DNA from: Clostridium kluyveri | GTDB taxonomy: Bacteria > Bacillota > Clostridia > Clostridiales > Clostridiaceae | Direction: 5' to 3' | Assembly (NCBI RefSeq): GCF_001902295.1 | Contig: NZ_CP018335.1 | Coordinates: 3,038,001-3,102,000 of the forward strand | DNA length: 64,000 bases | Shown here: in pieces, positions 8,197 through 17,035 of the stretch | Numbering within the stretch: the first letter of the stretch is position 1 | Layout: each line of letters opens with the position of its first letter | Translations under genes and position numbers: made by a program | Notes under the pieces: generated by a model | The model's database searches: none | What the model saw: only the letters and a program-made list of their open reading frames with translations | What the model was told of the DNA's origin: nothing

Positions 8197-9489
8197 CTAT
8201 CTATCAACCAAAGTCACAAATTGACTTAACGCATTAGCTCCCTTATAAGGTGTAATAGGCTTATTTCTGTAAGGTGCACCATTGAATTTATAAATAAATC
8301 TAAATACCTGTTCGTCAAATAAGAATCTCACATGTATTGATACATCTGCCGTTGGTGCTTTTTTATCTATTCCAATATACTGGGTCGGGTCTGCAAGTAT
8401 GATGTCTCCTTTTTTACCAGGCACAGAGCACTGCTCTATCGGAATTATTGGTCTGTTTAAAAGGGTGCTGTATTGTGAAGCCGAAGCTCCACCGGAAGGT
8501 AAAAATACAGGTGCTCCTCCTGTTCCAATATTTAAAGCCATAGTATAAAGCTGAGGTTCAATTTCCTGATTGATATACCACACCGCATTTGCCCTGAGTC
8601 TTGCGAGCATACTGCTCCACATTTTAAGTATGTTTTCATATTTTATAGTACCTGCAGACTGACCGGATTCTTTTGCCACCGAAACAAGTGCACTTGAATT
8701 TAATATTCCAAGGGGCATTCCAACTCCAGTTCCATTTATTATGGCATCGTCAATTTTAAAAGACATCTCATCTGCGTAGGCCTGCTTTACTATTGCCTCA
8801 AGAGCTGTAGCATCTTGAAGCAGGTCATCTGTGACATAACAAAGTGCCAGTAGTTTCTGCAGTGCCATATCAATTTCTCTAAACTTTGGTTTGGACTGTG
8901 TAACAGTTTCAGCCTCGGCTACCCAGTAAGCCTGAACTCCTCCCCACCTGCTTCCATTAGCCCTGCTGGTTTCATCAATACCAAGTGCCCTGAGTCTGTT
9001 TGTATTTGCGCCTATTGGAATCATCCTTATCCTATTTGCCACCTGACTTTCTGCCATCATTGCGTCAAATAACCCCTGTATAAAATCATTATCCAACATA
9101 AAGCCACCTTCAGAAGTTACACTTTCATTTAAACCTGCGGCTGAATTCTGGTATACAAGTCTGTTATCCATTCTTCCACCGGGTGAAGATGCAGTTGCCA
9201 CAGCCTGTAAAAATTCTCCCATACCTCCCTTCCATTTTTTCTCACTAGGGTCTTTAGGCTTTGCATATATTGGCTCATTTACAGGTATTTGTGCCTGCTT
9301 TTGTCTTTCTTCCTCTAGTACATCAATTTCTTTTTGTGCTTCAATTTTGGCTTTATGTGCTTTAATTTCAGAAAGCTTTGCAGTGATTTCCTCAGCTGTT
9401 ACATCCTGTTTATTTATAAGGTTCTTAGATTCTGTTTCCAACTTGGTAAGCTGTGCTAATAATTCTTTCATTTTCTCTGACATACTCAT
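8197..9489 (-). CDS. HK97-type major capsid protein
   Basis: A 430-residue precursor of the phage head shell. Residues 1-75 form a charged coiled-coil delta/scaffold domain that is normally removed by the head protease, and the rest has the HK97 fold motifs: SEGGFMLDNDFIQGL, TDDLLQDATALEAIV and NGTGVGMPLGILNS. The gene follows the protease and portal genes in the usual order. It appears intact, although the protease gene upstream is frameshifted. Confidence 0.95.
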   Translation of the reverse strand: MSMSEKMKELLAQLTKLETESKNLINKQDVTAEEITAKLSEIKAHKAKIEAQKEIDVLEEERQKQAQIPVNEPIYAKPKDPSEKKWKGGMGEFLQAVATASSPGGRMDNRLVYQNSAAGLNESVTSEGGFMLDNDFIQGLFDAMMAESQVANRIRMIPIGANTNRLRALGIDETSRANGSRWGGVQAYWVAEAETVTQSKPKFREIDMALQKLLALCYVTDDLLQDATALEAIVKQAYADEMSFKIDDAIINGTGVGMPLGILNSSALVSVAKESGQSAGTIKYENILKMWSSMLARLRANAVWYINQEIEPQLYTMALNIGTGGAPVFLPSGGASASQYSTLLNRPIIPIEQCSVPGKKGDIILADPTQYIGIDKKAPTADVSIHVRFLFDEQVFRFIYKFNGAPYRNKPITPYKGANALSQFVTLVDR

Positions 9490-9522
9490 TACCTGCCTTT
9501 CAAATTTTACATAATAAAAACC

Positions 9523-10271
9523 TTAAAGTTCACACTCTAAGGCAAGTCTTGCTTTTAGTAATTTAATTTTATTGGCTTCCCCATCTTGTTTTAATTCCTT
9601 AAATCTTTTATTATACTGCTCTATAAATTTTCTAATGCTGTTATTTACACTATTTTGTACCCTAAGCCTACTGAACATAAAGGAATTTTGTGCAGTTTCC
9701 CCTTCACTCTCAGAATAAAGAATCCCATCTGCAAAACCTTCAGTAACTGCTTTTTTAGCACTCATCCAGGTTTCCTCATCCATCATCTGTGATATCTTTG
9801 CCCTTGATTTACCTGTTTTTAACTGGTAGGCATTAATTATAGTTTCCTTTACCTCATCAAGTACATCTGCACCATGCCTTAAGTCTTTAGATTCCCCTTG
9901 AAAGCTCCCCCAGGGGTTGTGAACCATACAAATTGATGTTGGTGACATAAGAATTTCATCCCCTGCCATAGCAATTACAGAAGCTGCCGATATGCAACAC
10001 CATCTATTTTTACCTTTACTTTTTCTGTATGTTCCTTTAATGCTGTATAAATTCTTGAAGCTGCGTACACATTTCCACCGTAAGAATTAAGCCACACATT
10101 TATGTCTTTCCCTTTGTACTGGCCAAGTTCTGCCATAAAACCTTTTGGTGTTACGTTCTCTATTCCAAATAACATGGACCAGAAATCATCATCCATGGCA
10201 ATATCTCCATCAATTCTAAGTTCTATCTCCTCTTCGTTTTCTTCACTATTTTTAAAATTCCAAAATGCCAA
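9523..10271 (-). pseudogene. ClpP-like head maturation protease, frameshifted at the active site
   Basis: The front half (9975-10271) holds INVWLNSYGGNVYAA, as in ClpP-type prohead proteases, and breaks off after KVKIDGVA with a TAA. The other half (9523-9969) continues in another frame with MAGDEILMSPTSICMVHNPWG, which carries the catalytic His. Between them the minus strand reads gttgca-tatcggcagcttct; adding one base restores a Ser-Ala-Ala-Ser block that contains the nucleophilic serine. So a one-base loss (or an equivalent change) near 9995-10000 destroys the protease, or it is a sequencing error. Without it the capsid delta domain would not be removed. Confidence 0.87.
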
Positions 10272-10276
10272 TTAAA

Positions 10277-11536
10277 TCACTTCCCTTCACTCATTAAATT
10301 AAATACTTCTTCCCTTAAAGCCTTAAGCTGGTCTTGCTGTTTACCTGCTTCACCCATATTTAGAAGTTCCAAATATCGGTCACCGTTCTCTATAGGATTC
10401 ATATTTTCAAGCCTTCTGATATCATTAACTGAAAGCCATCCCCACTGCCTGCCTTGAGCATAGGCTTCATATCTGGATTTAATATCTCCGCGGAGAAGGC
10501 CACTTATGTTGAATTCAAAATATCTACTTCTCCTCTTTGAGTCCTTTGATAAAAGCTGTAAATTTAAATTTTCTTCCCATCTTTTAAACCAGGGCAGCAT
10601 AGTGTATACAATAAATTCAAGGCTCTGATGCTCTATGTTATTGTTAGTAGACCTCGTTAAATCCTGTACTAGGTGGAGGGGCACCCTAAATATCCTGCAC
10701 ACATCTTCTATCCTGAATCTTTTAGATTCTAAAAACTGTGCATCTGTAAGCTTCATGGTGATTTCCTTAAACTGTCCTCCGCCTTCCAGTATCATTGGAA
10801 CTCCTGCATTGGAAAGCCCTGTATAGTTTTTCTTAATATCCTTTTTAAGCCTTTGAAATGCTTCCTCCCCGAGTTCATTTGGATACTGAAATATTCCACT
10901 TGTCGATGCCCTGTTGTGGTAAAAGTTTCTTTCAAATTTATCCTGGGATAACCCGATATCAACAGTTAAAGCTACATAACTAAGAGGGGTTATTCCTATA
11001 TAACCATCTAAAGTAAGTCCCGGAATATGAAGTATTTCATCTCTTATCTTAGGTTCAGTTTTTCCGTCTATAAAATAAAGGAGTCTTCCTGTAACCTTAT
11101 CTATATCAATCCTTACCCTTTCCCAGGATATGGGTCTTAGTTCTAAAAGTTCTCCATGAAGATTGAAAACTTTCTGTGCTGTAAAATTGCCGCCAAGGTT
11201 AATATTTGTCATACCAAACTCCTTAAATTGTCCTGGTGTCATTTCAGCATTTGGTGCATAATGGAGAACTCCATATTCGGGGGTATCTGTTACCTGATGT
11301 CTGTTTCCCCTATCATCTTTTTCATAAAGAAATATGGGGCAACTGGCAAGTGTTTCTGAAAGCACCTTGTTACAGGCAAAAACTGCTGAAAAACCCATGG
11401 CTGTATCTGTGTCCACTTTAAAATTGTCCGCAGGTACATCTTCTCCAGCTAAAAAATCTTGGGAATATTTCTGCAGCACTTCAAATAATGCATTTTGTGG
11501 AGTTAAAAACAACTTACATCTATCTATAAACTTCAA
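10277..11536 (-). CDS. HK97-family portal protein
   Basis: A 419-residue portal subunit that forms the dodecameric DNA gate in the capsid vertex. Typical family features are AVFACNKVLSETLAS near residue 50, LHIPGLTLDGYIGITPLSYVA in the middle and FRVPLHLVQDLTRSTNNNIEHQ near residue 300. Length fits the family. It lies 11 bases downstream of the terminase large subunit and six bases before the protease in the packaging-head operon. Confidence 0.95.
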   Translation of the reverse strand: MKFIDRCKLFLTPQNALFEVLQKYSQDFLAGEDVPADNFKVDTDTAMGFSAVFACNKVLSETLASCPIFLYEKDDRGNRHQVTDTPEYGVLHYAPNAEMTPGQFKEFGMTNINLGGNFTAQKVFNLHGELLELRPISWERVRIDIDKVTGRLLYFIDGKTEPKIRDEILHIPGLTLDGYIGITPLSYVALTVDIGLSQDKFERNFYHNRASTSGIFQYPNELGEEAFQRLKKDIKKNYTGLSNAGVPMILEGGGQFKEITMKLTDAQFLESKRFRIEDVCRIFRVPLHLVQDLTRSTNNNIEHQSLEFIVYTMLPWFKRWEENLNLQLLSKDSKRRSRYFEFNISGLLRGDIKSRYEAYAQGRQWGWLSVNDIRRLENMNPIENGDRYLELLNMGEAGKQQDQLKALREEVFNLMSEGK

Positions 11537-11547
11537 AATATCACTTC

Positions 11548-13098
11548 CTAATCAAGTAAACTTCTCATCCCTCTTTTTTCATAAACATTTTCTTTCATTT
11601 CTCTCCTTATTGCCCTATCCAGTGCCATAACAAGTGCCACAACCCCATCTATCTTTTCAGTGGACTTTGATTCATCAGGTTTTATATTTCCCGCAGGGTC
11701 AGTTCTAACATAAACATTATCCATCATCCAACTTAAAACTGGATGTGCCCCATGGGCCATTTTCTGTTCTAAAGCTATTTTCATAAGCTCCTTTGTAGGC
11801 GGACTCATATCCTTGTATCCCTGTCCAAAGGGTACTACTGTAAAACCTAAACCTTCCAAATTTTGTACCATCTGCACAGCTCCCCAGCGGTCAAAAGCTA
11901 TTTCTTTTATGTTATATTTAGTCCCAAGTTCATCTATAAAGTTTTCTATAAAGCCATAGTGAATAACATTTCCCTCTGTAGTTTTAAGAAAGCCCTGTTT
12001 CTGCCATACATCATATGGTACATGGTCTCTTCTAACCCTAAGTTTTAAATTATCTTCCGGTATCCAGAAGTATGGAAGAACATGATATTTATCATCTGCT
12101 TGTGTTGGAGGGAAAATTAAAACAAAAGCTGTAATATCATTGGTGCTTGATAAGTCAAGTCCACCATAGCACTCTCTTCCTCTTAGTTTTTCAGGATTAA
12201 CTTCAAAAGAACATTTATCCCATATATCCATAGGCATCCACCTTACGGATTGTTTTACCCACTGATTCAATCTCAGCTGGCGGAATATATTTTCTTCTGC
12301 TGGATTTTCTTTTGCACTTCCAAAGGCATCCCTGACTTTTTCAATAGGTATGGTATATTCAAGGGAAGGATTGGCTTTGTACCAATTTTCCTCTAAGCTC
12401 CAGTCGTCTTCATCTTTAATTCCATAAATAACTGGATAAAAGGTTTTGTCAATTTTCTTACCTTTTAAAATATCTTCTGCTTTTTGATGTACCTCATAAC
12501 ATATGGAATTTCTATCCGTTCCCGCGGTCGTAATTAAAAAGAACAGCGGCTGCATTCTTGCATCTCCACTGCCCTTTGTCATAACATCATATAATTCTCT
12601 GTTAGGCTGTGCATGCAGTTCATCGAAGATAACTCCATGTACGTTAAGTCCATGTTTACTAAAAGCTTCTGAAGATAAAACCTGATAATAACTTCCTGTA
12701 GGAATATAAACAAGCCTCTTCTGTGATATTACCGGTTTTATTCTTTTCTTAAGAGCAGGACACTGTTCTACCATTTCCACAGCAACATCAAATACAATGG
12801 ATGCCTGCTGCCTGTCTGCAGCACAGCCGTAAACTTCTGCCCCCCATTCATTATCTGCACAGGTAAGATACAGTGCTACTGCTGCTGCGGTTTCACTCTT
12901 TCCATTTTTCTTAGGTATTTCTACATACGCTGTATTGTATTGTCTAAATCCGTCATTTTTAATAGTGCCAAATATATCTCTGATTATTTTATCCTGCCAG
13001 GGTAAAAGTTCAAAATGAACTCCATGCCACACACCTTTTGTGTGCTTAAGATTATTAATAAATTTCACTACCCTTTCAGCCTTTTTCTCATCAAACAT
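11548..13098 (-). CDS. Terminase large subunit
   Basis: A 516-residue DNA packaging motor of the Terminase_1 type. The ATPase Walker A motif is IPKKNGKS (residues 61-68), Walker B is GVIFDELHA near residue 155, and the C-terminal nuclease domain has GGLDLSSTNDITAF with its metal-binding Asp. It cuts concatemeric phage DNA and pumps it through the portal. It follows the small subunit after three bases. Confidence 0.95.
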   Translation of the reverse strand: MFDEKKAERVVKFINNLKHTKGVWHGVHFELLPWQDKIIRDIFGTIKNDGFRQYNTAYVEIPKKNGKSETAAAVALYLTCADNEWGAEVYGCAADRQQASIVFDVAVEMVEQCPALKKRIKPVISQKRLVYIPTGSYYQVLSSEAFSKHGLNVHGVIFDELHAQPNRELYDVMTKGSGDARMQPLFFLITTAGTDRNSICYEVHQKAEDILKGKKIDKTFYPVIYGIKDEDDWSLEENWYKANPSLEYTIPIEKVRDAFGSAKENPAEENIFRQLRLNQWVKQSVRWMPMDIWDKCSFEVNPEKLRGRECYGGLDLSSTNDITAFVLIFPPTQADDKYHVLPYFWIPEDNLKLRVRRDHVPYDVWQKQGFLKTTEGNVIHYGFIENFIDELGTKYNIKEIAFDRWGAVQMVQNLEGLGFTVVPFGQGYKDMSPPTKELMKIALEQKMAHGAHPVLSWMMDNVYVRTDPAGNIKPDESKSTEKIDGVVALVMALDRAIRREMKENVYEKRGMRSLLD

Positions 13099-13101
13099 AA
13101 G

Positions 13102-13575
13102 TTAAACCATCCTTAAAATATCTTCCATTGGATCATCTGTATTTGCAGTTTCTTCTACTCCTATACTTATCCTCGTCCTTGAAGCAGGTGTAAGTCCAAA
13201 CTCAGAGCAAAAATCTTTCATAATCTTAAGGTAGGTTTGGGCAATGGAAACCTGGGGCACCTGCTGAATATACCCGGATGGAGTTTTAAAAATAGTGCCG
13301 TGTTTTGTTAAAAATTCTTCTGCTTCCTTCCACCTTGCATAAGCCTGACAGTATCCTGCAAAGGATGCCGCATCTACTTTTGTTAAGATACCTATAGCTT
13401 CAAGTGACTTACTCATTCTTCTCCATTCCTTTTTAGCCTCCGATTCAAGCCATGTGGGACATTTAGGTGCCTTCTTTTCAGGCTTTGGTTCATTTACATT
13501 TAAAGGTCTTTTTCCTGGATTTCCTTCAAGAACTTTTAAAGCAGTAGGTTTTGGTTTTCTTCCCCTCTGTGCCAT
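13102..13575 (-). CDS. Terminase small subunit, P27 family
   Basis: A 157-residue protein starting MAQRGRKPKPTALKVLEGNPG, the conserved N-terminus of P27-type small terminases, after a GGAGGTG site. It recognises the phage pac or cos site and directs the large subunit. An upstream start at 13590 is possible but has a poorer ribosome site. It opens the packaging module. Confidence 0.92.
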   Translation of the reverse strand: MAQRGRKPKPTALKVLEGNPGKRPLNVNEPKPEKKAPKCPTWLESEAKKEWRRMSKSLEAIGILTKVDAASFAGYCQAYARWKEAEEFLTKHGTIFKTPSGYIQQVPQVSIAQTYLKIMKDFCSEFGLTPASRTRISIGVEETANTDDPMEDILRMV

Positions 13576-13624
13576 AGGTTTCACCTCCAATCCTGATTAA
13601 AAAAGAGCCTACCTAAGCAAGCTC

Positions 13625-14077
13625 TTAAAATTTCAGTTCTTTAATATTTTCATCAACTGCTTCCATTAAAACATTTATAGGTATTTTATTATCTACATAT
13701 CCCTGTCTAATGACATCAACGTAGTATCTTACAGGCTCTGCCGGAAGCTTTTCATATTCTTTTGCCATAACATAAGCCATTGCAGTAACTGTACTCTCTT
13801 TTGTAACAACCTGAATATCCTTTTTAACATACATCTTTGGATACCCTTCGTAAATATCCAGTGCCTTTTCACATTCTTTGGTTATCTCCCATAAAACAAT
13901 AGGTACTGCCCCTTTAGAACTTTCCTCAATATTTGCAACGCCGCTGCTAGTTCCCCTAAAAGTCAATTTATAATTTCTAACTTCTCCTATACCTACAACT
14001 TTTGCCTTTGGACATCTTCGTTTCATCTGCTTAAGGTTCATGTTAGAACCGTAAGCTGCATATATCTTATTTTTCAT
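13625..14077 (-). CDS. Gamma-glutamylcyclotransferase (AIG2-like)
   Basis: A 150-residue enzyme of the GGCT/AIG2 fold. The substrate loop IYAAYGSNMN starts the protein, and the glutamate of IYEGYP marks the usual catalytic position. Such enzymes remove gamma-glutamyl groups as 5-oxoproline. It lies 25 bases downstream of an amidoligase; the two families are known to be linked in phages and bacteria, where one makes and the other cuts gamma-glutamyl amides. The pair sits between the methyltransferase and terminase genes, so it is expressed with packaging functions. Confidence 0.88.
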   Translation of the reverse strand: MKNKIYAAYGSNMNLKQMKRRCPKAKVVGIGEVRNYKLTFRGTSSGVANIEESSKGAVPIVLWEITKECEKALDIYEGYPKMYVKKDIQVVTKESTVTAMAYVMAKEYEKLPAEPVRYYVDVIRQGYVDNKIPINVLMEAVDENIKELKF

Positions 14078-14102
14078 TACCCTGTACTCCTTTCGTAAAT
14101 TT

Positions 14103-14996
14103 TTAAGCTATGTACCTCCAGGCCGGGTTTCCTTCAAGGTTTGCTAGAAAATGGTGCCTGCAGGTTTCAAACTCTTTCCCTATAAGTCCCAGTCTCAACA
14201 TCCAGCACCTGAAGGTGTATTTTTCATTGTCAGTTATGGTTCTTTTGCTGCTGGCTGACTTTTGTCTTATGGCCTGATGACTTACTGCAAGGCAAAATTG
14301 GATGTATGCTTTAATTTTACCAGCATGGGTGGTGCTGTTAAAGAGTCTAAATTCCACTGTGCCTTTATCAAAAATACTATGGAGATTCAATCCGTGGTAC
14401 CTGCTCCTATGGTAATGCCTTTTCCTTGATTCACTGCCATAACCTTGGTACCAGATATCTGCCAGTTCCTCCAAAGTTTTTGGTTTCTTTTTATTTATAG
14501 TACTTAAAAGTTTCTCGTTTACCTTTTTACAGTATCTGAGCCTTTCAGTGTCTATCTCGAGGGATTTATAAAGCAGTTCCTCTTTGCTTGCAATTAAATT
14601 TACAAGGTTTTTAAGACTTAAAGGTGTGTGGTTTGACCCGTCAATATGTATGTGGATTCCGCAGCTTTTGTTCACAACCATTCCTGCTTTTCTAAGTTTT
14701 CTTACCAGCTCCTGCAGGGGTTCAATGTCACTGTAGTTAAGTACCGGACTTACCAGTTCAACTTTGTAGGTATCCGGTGCCGATATAACTTCTCCCTTTT
14801 CTTTTTTCTCTGGGTCAATGCTTCCATCTGAAACTATGTTCCAAACTCTGCCTTCTCCATCTCTAATGTGGTATTTATCATAGCTGCCTCCAATATGCTC
14901 TAGCTTTGTTTTAAAAAACTCTGCAACTTTTTTAGCTGCCATATACCTTGTCAATCCTGTAAATTCTATTTCTATTCCGAACTTCTGGCTTTTCAA
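14103..14996 (-). CDS. Phage amidoligase (COOH-NH2 ligase, PF12224-like)
   Basis: A 297-residue protein of the glutamine synthetase-like amidoligase family. It shows FGIEIEFTG at the start (paired metal-binding glutamates), CGIHIHIDGSNHT in the middle (the HxH motif) and GTVEFRLFNST, which carries the ATP-binding Arg. The family forms amide or peptide bonds on an unknown substrate. Translation starts at a TTG, eight bases after AGGGG; there is no ATG nearby. It works with the downstream cyclotransferase gene. The substrate is not evident. Confidence 0.87.
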   Translation of the reverse strand: MKSQKFGIEIEFTGLTRYMAAKKVAEFFKTKLEHIGGSYDKYHIRDGEGRVWNIVSDGSIDPEKKEKGEVISAPDTYKVELVSPVLNYSDIEPLQELVRKLRKAGMVVNKSCGIHIHIDGSNHTPLSLKNLVNLIASKEELLYKSLEIDTERLRYCKKVNEKLLSTINKKKPKTLEELADIWYQGYGSESRKRHYHRSRYHGLNLHSIFDKGTVEFRLFNSTTHAGKIKAYIQFCLAVSHQAIRQKSASSKRTITDNEKYTFRCWMLRLGLIGKEFETCRHHFLANLEGNPAWRYIA

Positions 14997-15112
14997 TGTT
15001 TCCTACCCCTTTCAAAGTGTGTTTATCACCTTCTTGCAGTGTGTATATTACCTCTGAAAGGGGTATATAGCAAGTTATATATGATAAATTCTATCAAAAT
15101 AAAATCACACAC

Positions 15113-16354
15113 CTACTCAAGCTCCTTTAATACATCTTTATATCCAATCTTAACTCCATCTCTAATAAGAAATACCCCTTTGTCAGTTCCAACCTGCTCA
15201 ATATATCTTTTAACTGCTACATCTACAAATTTTTCTTCAAGTTCTACAGCATAACAAATCCTGTCCGTCTGTTCACATGCTATCCCTGTGGAAAAACTTC
15301 CGGCAAAAGGGTCAAGGATAATACAATTTGAAATACTTGAATTCTTTATAGGATAGGCTATTAAATTCAATGGTTTCATAGTTGGATGGAGTTCTGATTT
15401 TGTTGGTCTATCGAAATTCCACACCGTTTTTTGTCTGCGATCTGAATACCATTTATGTCCCAATGTTGGTTTCCAACCATAGATAATAGGCTCATGCATA
15501 TAGACGTAGTCACTTCTTCCTAGTACCGGAGCATTTTTTACCCATATACATGTTTGATGACAGAAGAACCCTGCTTCTTTAAAAGAAGTTCTAAAGTTAA
15601 CAGTTTCTCTATCAGCATGAAATACATAAATAGGAGCACCATCTGCCATATTATCATACATATTTTTAAAAGCCTTTAGAAGAAATTCAAAGAACTCCTT
15701 ATCGCCCATATTATCATTTTTTATTTTACCGGCAACCCCTTGATAATTTACATTATAGGGCAAGTCCGTTACAACTAGATTTGCTTTCTTCCCCTCCATT
15801 AAAACCTCATAAGTTTCAGCTTTAGTGCTGTCACCACAGACAAGTCTGTGTTTTCCAAGGAGCCATACATCTCCCTGTTTTGATATAGCAGGTTCTTTTA
15901 ATTCACTGTCTATATCAAAATCATCTTCTTTGATTTCCTTATCATGGACGTTAGAAAATAAATCATCTATCTCTGCGGCATCAAAACCTGTAAGGGAAAT
16001 ATCAAAATCTAAATCCTTTAAAGCTTCAATTTCTAATGCCAGAATCTCATTATCCCACCCTGCATCCAGTGCCAGTTTGTTATCAGCAAGGATATATGCT
16101 TTCTTCTGTGCTTCAGTTAAATGTTCAACCAGTACACATGGAATTTCTTTTATTCCCTCTTCCTTTGCTGCCAAAATTCTGCCATGTCCAGATATAATAT
16201 TTTTATCTTTATCAATTAAAACCGGGTTTACAAAGCCAAATTCACGCAGACTGCTTCTGATTTTTGTTATCTGCTCTTTACTGTGGGTTCTTGCATTATT
16301 GACATAGGATATTAATTCATCTATATCTATTATTTTTAATTTTTCTGTCCTTTT
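15113..16354 (-). CDS. ParB-domain DNA methyltransferase, start lost by a probable frameshift
   Basis: The frame codes for a ParB-like N-terminal domain (HGRILAAKEEGIKEIPCVLVEHL) joined to an N4/N6-type methyltransferase with TDLPYNVNY (motif IV, usually DPPYN) and LDPFAGSFSTGIA (motif I). Such fusions methylate phage DNA against host restriction. The frame is open up to 16354 but has no ATG, GTG or TTG before the TTG at 16174, which is inside the ParB domain. A good GGAGGTG site with GTG lies upstream in another frame, separated by an A-rich run at about 16330-16355, so a one- or two-base indel there is likely. The two altered motifs also hint at weak or lost activity. Confidence 0.78.
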   Translation of the reverse strand, partial: KRTEKLKIIDIDELISYVNNARTHSKEQITKIRSSLREFGFVNPVLIDKDKNIISGHGRILAAKEEGIKEIPCVLVEHLTEAQKKAYILADNKLALDAGWDNEILALEIEALKDLDFDISLTGFDAAEIDDLFSNVHDKEIKEDDFDIDSELKEPAISKQGDVWLLGKHRLVCGDSTKAETYEVLMEGKKANLVVTDLPYNVNYQGVAGKIKNDNMGDKEFFEFLLKAFKNMYDNMADGAPIYVFHADRETVNFRTSFKEAGFFCHQTCIWVKNAPVLGRSDYVYMHEPIIYGWKPTLGHKWYSDRRQKTVWNFDRPTKSELHPTMKPLNLIAYPIKNSSISNCIILDPFAGSFSTGIACEQTDRICYAVELEEKFVDVAVKRYIEQVGTDKGVFLIRDGVKIGYKDVLKELE

Positions 16355-16394
16355 TCACTGCATTCACCTCCCATTTTTAACATAAAAAAACACC

Positions 16395-16832
16395 TTACTC
16401 ACTTTGAGCGGTGCCACCAAATCTATGTTCATTTGAACATCTAACAGAACAAAACTTCCTGTTTTTATTGCCGTAGGCTTTAAATTCTATGCCGCAGTTT
16501 TTGCATATAAAAGTATACCACGCCTTTTTATTTTTCTTATCACTGTTCTTGCTCCACCATGTCCTCCTGCACTTATCCGAACAGAATTTTGATTTTCTGC
16601 CCCTGCGATCTTCTGAATTTATTTCCTTTCCGCAGTAAAGGCAGTTCTTTGGTATATTTATAAGGTCTTCAATATCACCTCCAATTGGCTGTCCATATCC
16701 TGTAAGGTTATAAGCCTTACATACATTTCTTACAGTATCTCTTTTTATTTTTAAAATACTTGATATACTTTTATATCCATAGCCTTTCTTTCTAAGCTTT
16801 AAAATTTCATATTTCTGCCCTTTATCTAACAT
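16395..16832 (-). CDS. Helix-turn-helix zinc-ribbon protein (sigma-like phage regulator)
   Basis: A 145-residue protein with an N-terminal helix-turn-helix (GYGYKSISSILKIKRDTV, residues 17-34) followed by two Cys4-type zinc fingers: CLYCGKE with CSDKC, and CKNCGIE with CSVRC. Similar proteins, often called sigma-70-like, lie just before phage methyltransferase and terminase genes in clostridial prophages. DNA or RNA binding in late gene control is likely. The exact role is not known. Confidence 0.72.
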   Translation of the reverse strand: MLDKGQKYEILKLRKKGYGYKSISSILKIKRDTVRNVCKAYNLTGYGQPIGGDIEDLINIPKNCLYCGKEINSEDRRGRKSKFCSDKCRRTWWSKNSDKKNKKAWYTFICKNCGIEFKAYGNKNRKFCSVRCSNEHRFGGTAQSE

Positions 16833-16985
16833 ATTTTTTCACCCCGCAGTTTAAAACAATTCCTCAAAATTCACATCCCCGCCCATGAAATTATGCGTTT
16901 TCCCACACGAAGGGGACCGACCGGCCTTCTGCCGCAAGGCTTAGAGGATTTACCCCCCCTATCCCCGACACTTTTTACTCACAGG

Positions 16986-17030
16986 TTATCCACAGCTTAT
17001 CCACAGATATTTTAAACAGTCTGTGGATAA
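16986..17030. promoter_or_regulatory. Cluster of three perfect DnaA boxes
   Basis: TTATCCACA occurs at 16986-16994 and 16997-17005, and its complement TGTGGATAA at 17022-17030. All three match the DnaA consensus exactly. They lie between the HNH gene stop and the zinc-ribbon gene. They may be a DnaA-dependent phage origin or a control site that reads host DnaA levels. Three perfect 9-mers in 45 bases is far more than chance allows. Confidence 0.7.
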
Positions 17031-17035
17031 CATTT

